Program-made: the position numbers and the translations under genes
DNA from: Rhizobacter sp964253025
Lineage (GTDB): Bacteria > Pseudomonadota > Gammaproteobacteria > Burkholderiales > Burkholderiaceae_C
Direction: 5' to 3'
Assembly: GCF_964253025.1 (NCBI RefSeq)
Contig: NZ_CAXUQC020000001.1
Location: 620,001-684,000 of the forward strand
Length of the DNA stretch: 64,000 bases
Part shown: positions 51,661-60,891 of the stretch, in pieces
How the letters are laid out: every line of letters begins with the position of its first letter
How positions within the stretch are numbered: position 1 is the stretch's first letter
Notes under the pieces: generated by a model
What the model was told of the DNA's origin: nothing
The model's database searches: none
What the model saw: the letters and a program-made list of their open reading frames with translations, nothing else

Positions 51661-53337
51661 ATGAGTAACGAACCGAGCCGCCGCCTCTTTCTCCGCAACG
51701 TCACCCTGGGCTCGATGGCCGTGGGCAGCGGCCTGCCCCTGGCCGCCTGCGGCGGTGACGACGACACGCCGGCGCCCATCGCGCCGGCCGTCAGCTACCA
51801 GCACGGCGTGGCCAGTGGCGACCCGCTCGCCGACCGCATCATGCTGTGGACCCGCGTGACCCCCGCGGCAGATGGCACCGTCCCCGTCCAGTGGGAGGTG
51901 GCGAGCGACGAGGCCTTCACCAAGGTGGTGAAGTCGGGCAGCACCGAGACGTCCGCCGAGCGCGACTACACCGTGAAGGTGGACGTCACCGGACTGTCCG
52001 CCGCGACGGTGTACCACTACCGCTTCGCGGTCGGCGCGCAGCGCTCCCCCGTGGGCCGCGCCCGCACGCTGCCCACGGGCACGGTGGATCGCGTGCGCCT
52101 GGCCGTGTTCTCGTGCTCGAACTACCCGGCGGGCTACTTCAACGTGTATGCGGCCGCCGCCCGTGACGGCGCCTTCGACGCCGCCGTGCACCTCGGCGAC
52201 TACATCTATGAATACGGCGCAGGCGGATACGCGTCCGACACCGCGGCCGCCCTCGGCCGCCTGTCCGTGCCGCCGACCGAGATCATCCAGCTCTCCGACT
52301 ACCGCCGCCGCTACGCCCAGTACCGCACCGATCCCGACCTGCAGGCGCTGCATGCGGCGATGCCGATGATCGCCGTCTGGGACGACCACGAGATCGCCAA
52401 CGACACGTGGACGGGTGGCGCGGACAACCACACCGAGGGCACCGAAGGCGCCTTCGCGGTGCGCCGGGCCGCCGCCATCCAGGCGTATCACGAATGGATG
52501 CCGACCCGGCTGCCCGACCCGGCCCGTCCGGATGTCATCTACCGCTCGTTCGACTTCGGCAACCTGGTGTCGCTTCACATGCTCGACACGCGGAACATCG
52601 GCCGTGACCGCCAGGTCGACATGGCGGCCTATGTCGCGGGCGCAGCCCATGATCCGGCGCGCCAGCTGTTGGGGGCCGAACAGAATGCCTGGCTGAGCGC
52701 CCGGTTGCAGACCTCCACCGCCACCTGGCAGGTGCTGGGGCAGCAGGTCCTGATGGGCCGCATGATCATCCCGGCCTCGGTGGCCCAGAGTCCCGACCCG
52801 GTCACGATGACCGCGTACATCACCGCCGTGCAAACGCCGGCCGCCGCCCGTACCGCGGAGCAGCAGGCCCTCGTGGCGCAGCCCAAGGTGCCGTACAACC
52901 TCGACGCATGGGACGGCTACCAGGCCAACCGGGAGTCGGTGCTGGCTGCGGCTGCGGCGAACGACCGGAACCTGGTGGTGCTGTCGGGCGACACCCACAA
53001 CGCCTGGGCGAGCGACCTGACCCTGGCGGCCGATGGCAGAAAGGTGGGCGTGGAGTTCGCCACCTCGTCGGTCAGCTCGCCGGGTTTCGAAGCCTACCTG
53101 CCGACCGTCAATCCGGCGCAGCTCAGCGGCGCCTTCCCGCTGCTGATCGACGACCTGGTCTACGCAGACACCAGCCGGCGCGGCTTCATGGTGCTGGAGG
53201 CCACGGCCGCCGAGGCGCGCGCCCAATGGGTGTATGTCGACACGATCAGCCAGCGCACGTTCACCACCGTGGTGGGCCAGCAACTGCGCACCTTGCCCGG
53301 TGCCGGCAACCGGCGCGTGGTCGCCGTGCCGGCCTGA
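51661..53337 (+). CDS. phoD: PhoD-type alkaline phosphatase/phosphodiesterase
   Basis: The 558-residue protein has a Tat signal (PSRRLFLRNVTLGSMAVGSGL) with a lipobox-like LAAC (Cys30). A PhoD N-terminal domain follows, beginning VSYQHGVASGDPLADRIMLWTRV. The metallophosphatase core has VFSCSNYPAGYFNVY, LGDYIYEYG, WDDHEIAND and SGDTHNAWASDL. It probably hydrolyses phosphate esters outside the cytoplasmic membrane, using Ca2+/Fe3+ in known members. The downstream hairpin ends the transcript. Confidence 0.93.
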   Translation: MSNEPSRRLFLRNVTLGSMAVGSGLPLAACGGDDDTPAPIAPAVSYQHGVASGDPLADRIMLWTRVTPAADGTVPVQWEVASDEAFTKVVKSGSTETSAERDYTVKVDVTGLSAATVYHYRFAVGAQRSPVGRARTLPTGTVDRVRLAVFSCSNYPAGYFNVYAAAARDGAFDAAVHLGDYIYEYGAGGYASDTAAALGRLSVPPTEIIQLSDYRRRYAQYRTDPDLQALHAAMPMIAVWDDHEIANDTWTGGADNHTEGTEGAFAVRRAAAIQAYHEWMPTRLPDPARPDVIYRSFDFGNLVSLHMLDTRNIGRDRQVDMAAYVAGAAHDPARQLLGAEQNAWLSARLQTSTATWQVLGQQVLMGRMIIPASVAQSPDPVTMTAYITAVQTPAAARTAEQQALVAQPKVPYNLDAWDGYQANRESVLAAAAANDRNLVVLSGDTHNAWASDLTLAADGRKVGVEFATSSVSSPGFEAYLPTVNPAQLSGAFPLLIDDLVYADTSRRGFMVLEATAAEARAQWVYVDTISQRTFTTVVGQQLRTLPGAGNRRVVAVPA

Positions 53338-53342
53338 GCGAA

Positions 53343-53381
53343 CGCATGTTGCGCCCCGGCGATGCCGAGGCGCAACATGCG
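53343..53381. terminator. Strong hairpin between phoD and eda
   Basis: A 13-bp perfect stem (CGCATGTTGCGCC with GGCGCAACATGCG) has a nested CGGC-GAT-GCCG mini-stem. It lies between convergent genes, 12 nt from the eda end. No T-tract is present; a bidirectional terminator is inferred. Confidence 0.45.
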
Positions 53382-53392
53382 CCATTCGGTGA

Positions 53393-54040
53393 TCAGGGAC
53401 GCAGGCTCGCCGCTTCGCGGGCCAGCGCCGTGATGCGCGGCCAGTCCCTGGCTTCCAGCGCTTCGGCGGGCGTCAGCCACGAACCACCGCAGACGGGCAC
53501 GTTGGGCAGGGCGAGAAACTCCGGGGCGGACTTCAAGCTGATGCCGCCCGTGGGGCAGAACATCACATCGGCGAACGGGCCGGCCAGCGCCTTCAACAGC
53601 GTGACGCCGCCGACCGCCGTCGCGGGAAAGAGCTTCAGAAAGGCATGGCCGTCGGCATTGGCTGCCATCACTTCACTGGCAGTCGAGACCCCCGGCAGCA
53701 GCGGCAGTTGCAGATCGCGGCAGGCCTGGCCGATCTCGGGGAGGTAGCCGGGGCTGACCGCGAAGCGGCATCCGGCGTCGCGGGCCGCCTGGGCGTCCGT
53801 CACGCTGCGCACGGTGCCGGCCCCGACGATGGCGTCCGGGACGGCGCGTGCAATCGCTTCGATGCACCGCAGCGCACCCCGCGTGCGCAGGGTGACCTCC
53901 AGTACCCGCACGCCGCCCGCCACCAGCGCTTCCGCCATGGGCACGGCGTCTTCCACCCGGTCGATGACGATCACCGGGATGACGGGCCCGAAGCCCACCA
54001 GGTCGAGCGCCTGCAGTCCTTCCGCGTCGTTCAAAGCCAT
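53393..54040 (-). CDS. eda: KDPG aldolase Eda
   Basis: The 215-residue TIM-barrel aldolase has the Glu in RVLEVTLRT, GAGTVRSVTDAQAARDAGCRFAVSPG, and the Schiff-base Lys in HAFLKLFPATAVGG. CPTGGISLKSAPEFL is also typical. It splits 2-keto-3-deoxy-6-phosphogluconate into pyruvate and glyceraldehyde 3-phosphate. Its start overlaps the edd end by 10 bp. Confidence 0.96.
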   Translation of the reverse strand: MALNDAEGLQALDLVGFGPVIPVIVIDRVEDAVPMAEALVAGGVRVLEVTLRTRGALRCIEAIARAVPDAIVGAGTVRSVTDAQAARDAGCRFAVSPGYLPEIGQACRDLQLPLLPGVSTASEVMAANADGHAFLKLFPATAVGGVTLLKALAGPFADVMFCPTGGISLKSAPEFLALPNVPVCGGSWLTPAEALEARDWPRITALAREAASLRP

Positions 54041-55851
54041 GTCACCGCTCCTTCCTCGGCGGTGCGCACGTTGCGGCGCATGCCGCCGAAGAGCTCACGG
54101 CCGAGGCCATGGGCGTTGGTCTCGACGGCCGCGTCGCTGATGGTGGCGACCTCGCGGGACGCCCAGGTGGCGTCGTCCACCAGCGCCTGCAAGGTGCCCG
54201 CCTCGGCGTCGAGCCGGATGATGTCGCCGGTGCGCACCTTGCCGAGCGGGCCGTCGGCCAGCACCTCGGGGCTGACGTGGATGGCGGCAGGCACCTTGCC
54301 CGAGGCGCCGCTCATGCGGCCGTCGGTCACCAGCGCCACGCGGAAGCCCTTGCCCTGCAGCACCCCCAGCGGCGGCGTGAGCTTGTGCAGTTCCGGCATG
54401 CCGTTGGCGCGCGGGCCCTGGAAGCGAACGACGGCGACGAAATCATGCTCCAGCTCGCCGGCCTTGAAGGCGGCCAGCAGTTCCTCCTGCGAATCGAACA
54501 CCCGCGCAGGCGCCTCGATGACATGGTGCGTTGCCGGCACGGCCGACACCTTGATCACCGCACGACCGAGGTTGCCGGTGAGCAGCTTGAGCCCGCCGGT
54601 CTCGCTGAAGGGCGCGTCGGCGCGACGAACGATGTGGTCGTCGCCGCTGTCGGGCGGAAGATCCCGCCAGGCCACTCGACCTTCGGCAGCCAGTTCGGGC
54701 AGCCGGCCGTAGTCGCGCAAGGTGTTGTGGGCCGACACCGTCGCCACGTCGGCGAACATGAAACCGCCGTCGATGAGCTCGCGGATCACGAAGCCCGGGC
54801 CGCCCGCCGCCTGGAACTGGTTCACGTCGGCGGCGCCATTGGGGTAGACGCGCGCCAGCAGGGGCACGGCTTCGGACAGTGCCGAGAAATCGCTCCAGTC
54901 GATGAGGATGCCCGCGGCACGCGCCACCGCCACCCAGTGGATGAGGTGGTTGGTGGAGCCGCCGGTGGCCAGCAGGGCCACCATGGCGTTGACGATCACC
55001 CGTTCGTCGACCTGGCGGCCGATCGGGGTGAAGCGGCCCTTCTGCGTGATCGCCAGCACATGGCGCACGGCCTCGCGGGTGAGGGCTTCGCGCAGGCCGT
55101 CGTGCGGATGGACGAAGGCGGCGCCGGGTACGTGCAGGCCCATGGCCTCCAGCAGCATCTGGTTGCTGTTGGCCGTGCCGTAGAAGGTGCAGGTGCCGGG
55201 GCCGTGGTACGCCGCCGACTCCGCGGCCAGCAGCTCCTCGCGGCCGACCAGGCCCTGGGCGAACTGCTCGCGCACCTTGGCCTTGTCGCTGTTGGGGAGG
55301 CCGGTCGACATCGGGCCGGCCGGCACGAAGACGCAGGGCAGGTGACCGAAGTGCAGGGCGCCGATCAACAGCCCCGGCACGATCTTGTCGCACACGCCGA
55401 GCAGCAGGGCGGCATCGAAGACGTCGTGCGTGAGCGCGATGGCGGTGCCCATCGCGATGTTGTCGCGCGAGAAGAGGCTCAGCTCCATGCCGGGCAGGCC
55501 CTGCGTCACGCCGTCGCACATGGCGGGCACACCGCCGGCCACCTGGGCGGTGATGCCGAGGCGATGGGCTTCGTCGCGGATGACGGCCGGGAAGCCCTCG
55601 TACGGCTGGTGCGCCGACAGCATGTCGTTGTAGGCGGTGACGATGCCGATGTGCGGTGCGCGTTCGGCCACGATGCGCAGCTTGTCGTTCGATGGCAGCG
55701 CCGCGAAGGCGTGGGCCACGTTGGCGCAGCCCATGCGGTCGCTGCCGCGGGGCCTCTGGATGGCGGCATCGACGCGGCGCAGGTAGGCACTGCGGGTCGC
55801 AGCGCTGCGCTCGGTGATCCGTTGGGTGACGTCGAGCAGGATTTGTTTCAT
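54031..55851 (-). CDS. edd: 6-phosphogluconate dehydratase Edd
   Basis: The 606-residue IlvD/Edd family enzyme has GIVTAYNDMLSAHQPYEGFP, GGVPAMCDGVTQGLPGMELSLFSRDNIAMGTAIAL, ALLLGVCDKIVPGLLIGAL, GTCTFYGTANSNQM and FRVALVTDGRMSGASGKVPAA. These carry the Fe-S cysteines of the 4Fe-4S-type dehydratases (Cys in MCDGV, VCDKI, TCTFY). It makes KDPG from 6-phosphogluconate. With eda it forms the Entner-Doudoroff pair. Confidence 0.96.
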   Translation of the reverse strand: MKQILLDVTQRITERSAATRSAYLRRVDAAIQRPRGSDRMGCANVAHAFAALPSNDKLRIVAERAPHIGIVTAYNDMLSAHQPYEGFPAVIRDEAHRLGITAQVAGGVPAMCDGVTQGLPGMELSLFSRDNIAMGTAIALTHDVFDAALLLGVCDKIVPGLLIGALHFGHLPCVFVPAGPMSTGLPNSDKAKVREQFAQGLVGREELLAAESAAYHGPGTCTFYGTANSNQMLLEAMGLHVPGAAFVHPHDGLREALTREAVRHVLAITQKGRFTPIGRQVDERVIVNAMVALLATGGSTNHLIHWVAVARAAGILIDWSDFSALSEAVPLLARVYPNGAADVNQFQAAGGPGFVIRELIDGGFMFADVATVSAHNTLRDYGRLPELAAEGRVAWRDLPPDSGDDHIVRRADAPFSETGGLKLLTGNLGRAVIKVSAVPATHHVIEAPARVFDSQEELLAAFKAGELEHDFVAVVRFQGPRANGMPELHKLTPPLGVLQGKGFRVALVTDGRMSGASGKVPAAIHVSPEVLADGPLGKVRTGDIIRLDAEAGTLQALVDDATWASREVATISDAAVETNAHGLGRELFGGMRRNVRTAEEGAVTWL

Positions 55852-55912
55852 GCGGTGACCCGTGGTGGATGGGCGTTGTGCGCCCGTGGCCGGCATTATC
55901 CGGCCGAGGGGC

Positions 55913-58045
55913 TCACTCTGCACGTGCCTGCGCGTTCTCCTTGCGCTGACCATCGGTCGACGCATCGGATGCCCGCCCGATCGGGGCACCCGGGGCCTTT
56001 CGCAGGCGCTCGATGAGGCCGGCGCAGTCCTGGGCGTGCTTGTCATCCGAGCCCGGATCGAGCAACGGCAGCAACGCGGCGGCCGGGTTGATCAAACCCA
56101 GCAACACGGCGAGGCCGGCCTTGCGCGCCAACGGCGCCTTCTCCAGCGAGATGTCCGGCTTGCTGAAGCTGCCTTTCACCCGCAGGGGGGTGCGCAGCGT
56201 GAGCGGACTGAAGTCGTTCGGCGAGACCACCGCGCGCAGGTCCATGGTCTCGTCGCGCAGGGACAGGCTTCCGTCCACCCACACGTTGGAGTCCTTGGTC
56301 TCGACCACCATCGCCCGCGGCTTGAGCTCTCCGTTGGTGGCCTTCAGGTCGACGAGCGCGCACTGCACCGGAAGGTCCTCGTCACCGCGAATGAGCACGC
56401 CCAGCAGTTCGGCCACGTCGATGCCGGCCGCCTCGACGGCCAGGTGGGAGATCTGGCCGCCACGCAGCGAGGTGCGCACCGAACCGTCCAGGCTCCCGAG
56501 GATCTGTGCCGTCGATCGCCCCTCGCCGGCCAGTTGCGCCCGACCGAACAGCCTGCCGCTGAGGTAGGGCGGTGCATCGCCTTCACGCTTCTGGTCGAGC
56601 CATCGCTCCAGCCGCACATCGCTCCAGCGCAGGTCGGTCTTCCACAGCGCGATCTTGCCGGTGCCGTCGAGCGAGATGTCACCGCGAACCGTGCCTTCGG
56701 CCGTGGCGGCCTCCAGGTCGGACAGGCGCAGCCGACCGCCCTGCAGGGTCAGGTGCGTCTTGAGGGGACTGAAGGGCAGGGCGAACAGGTCCCCCAGGTC
56801 CACCCGGTCGAAGGACATCAGCACGTTGGCATCCATCGCTCGCAGGGACGGCAGGTCGAATTCGCGGCTGGGAAGCACGCGGGCGCCCGGCACCGACGGC
56901 TTGGCATCGGGGCGGGGCGCCGGCTGGGCACCGATCGACGGCGCCAGGTCGACCAGCATCAGGTTGGGGCCGCGCACCTCGCCTGCCAGCAACGGCACCT
57001 TGCGCCGGGCATCGTAGGTGAGGGCGGCGCGCAGGCGGCTGGAACCCACGGTGGCCTGGTCAGCGACGAAGCGCCAGAGGTCGCCCTGCTTGGTAATCTT
57101 GCCGTCGATGACGAACGGACCGGTGGTGGGCAGAGTGACGCCGAGGGGTTCGCCGACTGCGCCGAGGGAAGGCCCGCTCACCTTGAGCGCGCCGCTCAAG
57201 CCGCTCAGTTGCAGCACGTCGGTCACCGTGCCGCGGAAGCGGATGGCGCTGCGGTTGCTGCGGATCTCGAACTGCACGGGGGTCGGTGCCGCGCCTTCGC
57301 CCGGCGCGAGCAGGGGCATCGCACCGGCCGCGGACAACTCGGCATTGACCTTGTAGCCACCGTAGGTGCCCTCTGCCTTGCCGACCAGTCCCGACACATC
57401 GTTGTCCGCCACCGAGCCCTCGGAAAGCCGCACCTGCCCCTGGATGTTCGCCCGCAGGGGCGCATCGACATAGTTCAGGCGGCCATCGCGCACGGTCAGT
57501 TCGCGGACGGTGGGCATGGCCATGCGTTCGTCCGGTTCGGCGGGGGCCGCAGCGGGGTCACCGAATTGCCAGGAGGCCCGGCCGTCCTTCAAGCGCTCGG
57601 CATTGACGGCCAGACGGTTGGCGCGGAGCAGTTCGATGTCGAGCGGATGGCCTTTGCGTGCCCGCCACAGCGCGCCATAGGACAGCCGCATCTCGGCGTC
57701 CTGCGCCTGCAGGAAAAATGGCTGCTGGCTCCAGACCGGCGCTGCGATCTGCAGCAGCGGCACCTTGACCGTGAGGCCGCCGAAGAAGCGAACAGTCGCG
57801 CCCTGGGTGGACGTCGAGTCTTCGGCTTCCCGCAGCAGCACCTCCCGGCGCAGCGTGTCGGTCAGGGCTTGTTCCACCGGCTTGGCCAGGAAGGGCCACC
57901 CGGCGATCTCGCAGGCGATGATCAGCGCGGTGAAGCTGCCCAGGCCAATGAGGAGCCATCGCAGCGCACGACGGCGGCGCGGCTTGGGGGCGGGCCTCGG
58001 CGAACCGGGCTCGGCGTTGGCGACGTCGGCGTGCTCGTCGCTCAT
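55913..58045 (-). CDS. AsmA-family protein
   Basis: The 710-residue protein has a short basic N-terminus with one membrane helix (about residues 31-46, RALRWLLIGLGSFTALIIACEIAG). A long periplasmic AsmA-type beta-rich region follows, ending with an AsmA C-terminal-like block (RLFGRAQLAGEGRSTAQILGSL, then LRGGQISHLAVEAAGIDVAELLG). AsmA proteins help move phospholipids to, or insert proteins into, the outer membrane. It lies 61 nt upstream of edd on the same strand, but functional linkage is doubtful. Confidence 0.85.
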   Translation of the reverse strand: MSDEHADVANAEPGSPRPAPKPRRRRALRWLLIGLGSFTALIIACEIAGWPFLAKPVEQALTDTLRREVLLREAEDSTSTQGATVRFFGGLTVKVPLLQIAAPVWSQQPFFLQAQDAEMRLSYGALWRARKGHPLDIELLRANRLAVNAERLKDGRASWQFGDPAAAPAEPDERMAMPTVRELTVRDGRLNYVDAPLRANIQGQVRLSEGSVADNDVSGLVGKAEGTYGGYKVNAELSAAGAMPLLAPGEGAAPTPVQFEIRSNRSAIRFRGTVTDVLQLSGLSGALKVSGPSLGAVGEPLGVTLPTTGPFVIDGKITKQGDLWRFVADQATVGSSRLRAALTYDARRKVPLLAGEVRGPNLMLVDLAPSIGAQPAPRPDAKPSVPGARVLPSREFDLPSLRAMDANVLMSFDRVDLGDLFALPFSPLKTHLTLQGGRLRLSDLEAATAEGTVRGDISLDGTGKIALWKTDLRWSDVRLERWLDQKREGDAPPYLSGRLFGRAQLAGEGRSTAQILGSLDGSVRTSLRGGQISHLAVEAAGIDVAELLGVLIRGDEDLPVQCALVDLKATNGELKPRAMVVETKDSNVWVDGSLSLRDETMDLRAVVSPNDFSPLTLRTPLRVKGSFSKPDISLEKAPLARKAGLAVLLGLINPAAALLPLLDPGSDDKHAQDCAGLIERLRKAPGAPIGRASDASTDGQRKENAQARAE

Positions 58046-58237
58046 CGGGGCAGGCCGTCGTGCCGAATGGACGGGCGGACGGACGTGAAGGGACAGGTCA
58101 TGGGGATTCCGGGGCGGCGCATGGCAACAGGCCATGCCTGTTCCGCACGTTAGGCCGCCCCCGCCGGCGCGGTAATCAGTGGCTACCGGCAGCCGCTGTC
58201 GGGCTTGTCCTACCAGCCCGCCCGCGCAGCGTCAGGG

Positions 58238-58708
58238 TCACTGCAGCCGCATCTCCACACGCCGGGCCTGGGCCGCGTCCCCGCCGCCCGAGGTCTCGGC
58301 GGGCTTGTCGAGGATGATCTGCGAGGGGGACACCCCGTTGGCTTCCAGTGCATGGCGCACCTGCTCGGCGCGTCGCAGGGCCAGAACCTGGTTGGCCGCC
58401 CGGTCACCGCTGGCGTCATGGAAGCCCGAGACGGCAATCGTGGCACCTGCGTTGGAGCGGGCCGCCACCGCCACGCGGGACAGCACGTCGTTCGCTTCGG
58501 GTGGCAACTGATCGTCGCCCACTGCGAAATAGAGCGTCTCCACCGGCGACACCGCCATGGCGTCGGCCGGCACGTTGCTGGCCGCGGCGGAAGTCGAGGG
58601 CCGTGCCCGCGACACGCCGAAGCCGACGCTGCCGGCAACGACCGCCGCGACGAGCAGGGCCAGGAGGGTCAATGCGAACTTTTCCGCGCCGTCTTGCTGA
58701 TCACTCAT
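58238..58708 (-). CDS. OmpA-like peptidoglycan-binding-type protein
   Basis: The 156-residue protein has one N-terminal membrane helix (about residues 12-33) and a single OmpA-like domain: ETLYFAVGDDQLPPEANDVLSRVAVAARSN, then TIAVSGFHDASGDRAANQVLALRRAEQVRHAL and ARRVEMRLQ. OmpA domains bind peptidoglycan, and here the domain would be anchored to the inner membrane. It is 192 nt upstream of asmA on the same strand. Confidence 0.85.
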   Translation of the reverse strand: MSDQQDGAEKFALTLLALLVAAVVAGSVGFGVSRARPSTSAAASNVPADAMAVSPVETLYFAVGDDQLPPEANDVLSRVAVAARSNAGATIAVSGFHDASGDRAANQVLALRRAEQVRHALEANGVSPSQIILDKPAETSGGGDAAQARRVEMRLQ

Positions 58709-58752
58709 GCAGTTCTCCCCAGGGACAGCTTTTCATTCTAGAGTGTGCTTCC

Positions 58753-59373
58753 ATGCAAACCGTGGCTCCGTTACGCCCCCTGCCGCCCCATCGGGAGCCG
58801 GCCCACCTGCTGTCGGTGGCCCGGGAAACCTGGGGTGGGCGTTCAGATCTCTGGGTGTTCGGCTATGCCTCGCTGATCTGGCGTCCGGAGTTCGAGGCGG
58901 CCGAGCAGCGCAGCGCCAAGGTGCATGGCTGGCATCGGGCCTTCCAGATGGCCTCACGGATCAACCGCGGCACGCCGGAGTGTCCTGGCCTGGTGTTCGC
59001 GCTCGTGGCAGGGGGCTCCTGCCGGGGCGTGGTCTACCGCATCGCCCGGGAGCGCGTGGAAGACGAACTGCCCCGCCTGTGGGCGCGCGAGATGCCCAAC
59101 AGCGTGTATGACCCCCGCTGGCTGCCCTGTCAGACGACCGAGGGCGAGGTCACGGCGCTCGCCTTTACGCTCAGCCGCAGCAGCCCGAACTACACCGGTC
59201 CGATGGAGGATGCCCGCATGCTGGAGGTGTTGCGCCAGGCCTGTGGCCGGTACGGCACCACGCTGGCCTACCTGCTCGAGACGGCGCGCTGCCTGCGCAG
59301 CCGGGGTATCCATGACCGTGGCATCGAGCGCCTGGTGGCGCTCGCGCGGCAGCACGCGCTGACCGCTGACTGA
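58753..59373 (+). CDS. ChaC-type gamma-glutamylcyclotransferase
   Basis: The 206-residue protein has the family motif DLWVFGYASLIWRPEFEAAE (the YGSL-type substrate loop), then GTPECPGLVFALVAGGSCRGVVYRI and a Glu-containing REMPNSVYDPRW segment. These enzymes release 5-oxoproline from gamma-glutamyl peptides such as glutathione. It is divergent from the OmpA-like gene and monocistronic. Confidence 0.9.
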   Translation: MQTVAPLRPLPPHREPAHLLSVARETWGGRSDLWVFGYASLIWRPEFEAAEQRSAKVHGWHRAFQMASRINRGTPECPGLVFALVAGGSCRGVVYRIARERVEDELPRLWAREMPNSVYDPRWLPCQTTEGEVTALAFTLSRSSPNYTGPMEDARMLEVLRQACGRYGTTLAYLLETARCLRSRGIHDRGIERLVALARQHALTAD

Positions 59374-59425
59374 AACCTCCGACCGGGCTTCCGGCCGCCG
59401 CCGTCCGCCCAGGGCGACTCGGGGT

Positions 59426-60052
59426 TCAGACCGAGTTCTGGAACGGCGACATGGCGTAGGTGGCGCGCACGTGCGTCAGGTCTTCGGCGGTGTCCACGTC
59501 GATCAGGACGCCGGGGTCATCCACCTCCACCACCTGGCCGGGGTAGCGGGCCACCAAGCGCCGCGCGCCTTCGTCACCGGTCAACCGGATCAGTTCGGAA
59601 TAGAGTTCGGCGGAAAAGCCGACCGGGTGGCCGCGCTTGCCCTGGTGCTGGGCATAGGCCACGGGATGGTCCTCGAGCAGCCTGGCGACCAGCCGGAGGG
59701 TGGATGGCTGGACCAGCGGCATGTCCGCCGGCAGGATGAGCCAACCCGAGGCATCCGACCGCGCGGCGACGCCTGCGGCAATGGAGTAACCCATGCCGAG
59801 CTCCTGCCGTGCCGCCGGGCTGTCGGCTGCGGGAAGCAGGACGATGTCGCGGGTGGCCACGTGGTTGCTGACCAGTTCGGCCAGCGAGTCGGTGGTGACG
59901 ACCACCACGGGGAGTTCGACCGCCAGCGCATTGGCCAGCGTGGTGGCGATCACCGTGGACGAACCGATGGCCTGCGTCAGCTTGTGCTGCAAGCCCTGGA
60001 ACCGGCTCCCGCGGCCGGCCGCCAGGACAATCACCGCTGGCCGCGCTTTCAT
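59426..60052 (-). CDS. MocA/MobA-like nucleotidyltransferase
   Basis: The 208-residue NTP-transferase has an N-terminal nucleotide loop VIVLAAGRGSRFQG and metal-binding LPADMPLV. In this family GHPVGFSAELYSEL is the characteristic acceptor-side block. Related proteins are MocA, which adds CMP to the molybdenum cofactor, and similar enzymes; MobA/MocA specificity cannot be decided by eye. The presence of modABC-modE elsewhere in the window makes the Mo-cofactor role reasonable. It is convergent with the ChaC-like gene. Confidence 0.75.
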   Translation of the reverse strand: MKARPAVIVLAAGRGSRFQGLQHKLTQAIGSSTVIATTLANALAVELPVVVVTTDSLAELVSNHVATRDIVLLPAADSPAARQELGMGYSIAAGVAARSDASGWLILPADMPLVQPSTLRLVARLLEDHPVAYAQHQGKRGHPVGFSAELYSELIRLTGDEGARRLVARYPGQVVEVDDPGVLIDVDTAEDLTHVRATYAMSPFQNSV

Positions 60053-60221
60053 TCGGCCGCCCTTCCACATCGGTTGCGACCCGGCCGGGATGGGCGGGTC
60101 TATGGTTCCCAGAATGGGGCGTTTGCCCACTTCGATCCAGTGGGGGCATTACTTAAGGCCTTTACCTGAGAGGAGGCCAAGTCCCGCCGCGCCTCACTCA
60201 GGGATTTCCTATACTGGCCCG

Positions 60222-60857
60222 ATGACCGACATCGCCGCGCTGCGCAAGAGTTACGAACGGGCCGAACTCGACGAGTCGGCCTCCGAAGCCGATCCCCTGC
60301 GCCAGTTCGGGCTGTGGTTCCAGCAGGCACTGGACGGACAGATCCCCGAACCCAACGCCATGACGGTGGCCACGGTGGGCGCCAACGGTCGCCCGTCCAC
60401 GCGCATCGTGCTCATCAAGGGCTTCGATGTGCGCGGACTCGTCTGGTACACCAACTACGAAAGCCGCAAGGGGCGGGAGATCGAGGCACATCCGTTCGCC
60501 GCGCTTCAGTTCCACTGGGTGGAGCTCGAACGGGTGGTGCGCATCGAGGGCAGCGTGGAGAAGGTCAGCGCCGAGGAGTCCGACGCCTACTTCGCCAGCC
60601 GGCCACTCGACTCCCGCCTCGGGGCCTGGGCCTCGCCGCAGAGCCAGGTGGTCCATTCGCGGGCCGTGCTCGTGGCCAATGCGGCGAAGGCCGCTGCCCG
60701 CTTCGCCTTGCAGCCCCCGCGGCCGCCGCACTGGGGCGGCTACCGCCTCGTTCCCGACACCTGGGAATTCTGGCAAGGGCGCAAGTCACGCCTGCACGAC
60801 CGACTGCGCTACCGCCTGGAAGCGGACGCGTGGGTGCGCGAGCGCCTCGCGCCCTAG
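60222..60857 (+). CDS. pdxH: Pyridoxamine 5'-phosphate oxidase PdxH
   Basis: The 211-residue FMN enzyme starts MTDIAALRKSYERAELDESA. It has NAMTVATVGANGRPSTRIVLIKGFDVRGLVWYTNY and ends with PPHWGGYRLVPDTWEFWQGRKSRLHDRLRY, the PdxH signature. It oxidises pyridoxine or pyridoxamine phosphate to PLP, which GlyA also needs. It is monocistronic and convergent with the TonB receptor gene. Confidence 0.97.
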   Translation: MTDIAALRKSYERAELDESASEADPLRQFGLWFQQALDGQIPEPNAMTVATVGANGRPSTRIVLIKGFDVRGLVWYTNYESRKGREIEAHPFAALQFHWVELERVVRIEGSVEKVSAEESDAYFASRPLDSRLGAWASPQSQVVHSRAVLVANAAKAAARFALQPPRPPHWGGYRLVPDTWEFWQGRKSRLHDRLRYRLEADAWVRERLAP

Positions 60858-60891
60858 TGGCGCACAGGCAACTGCCCGCGCGCCACCTTCC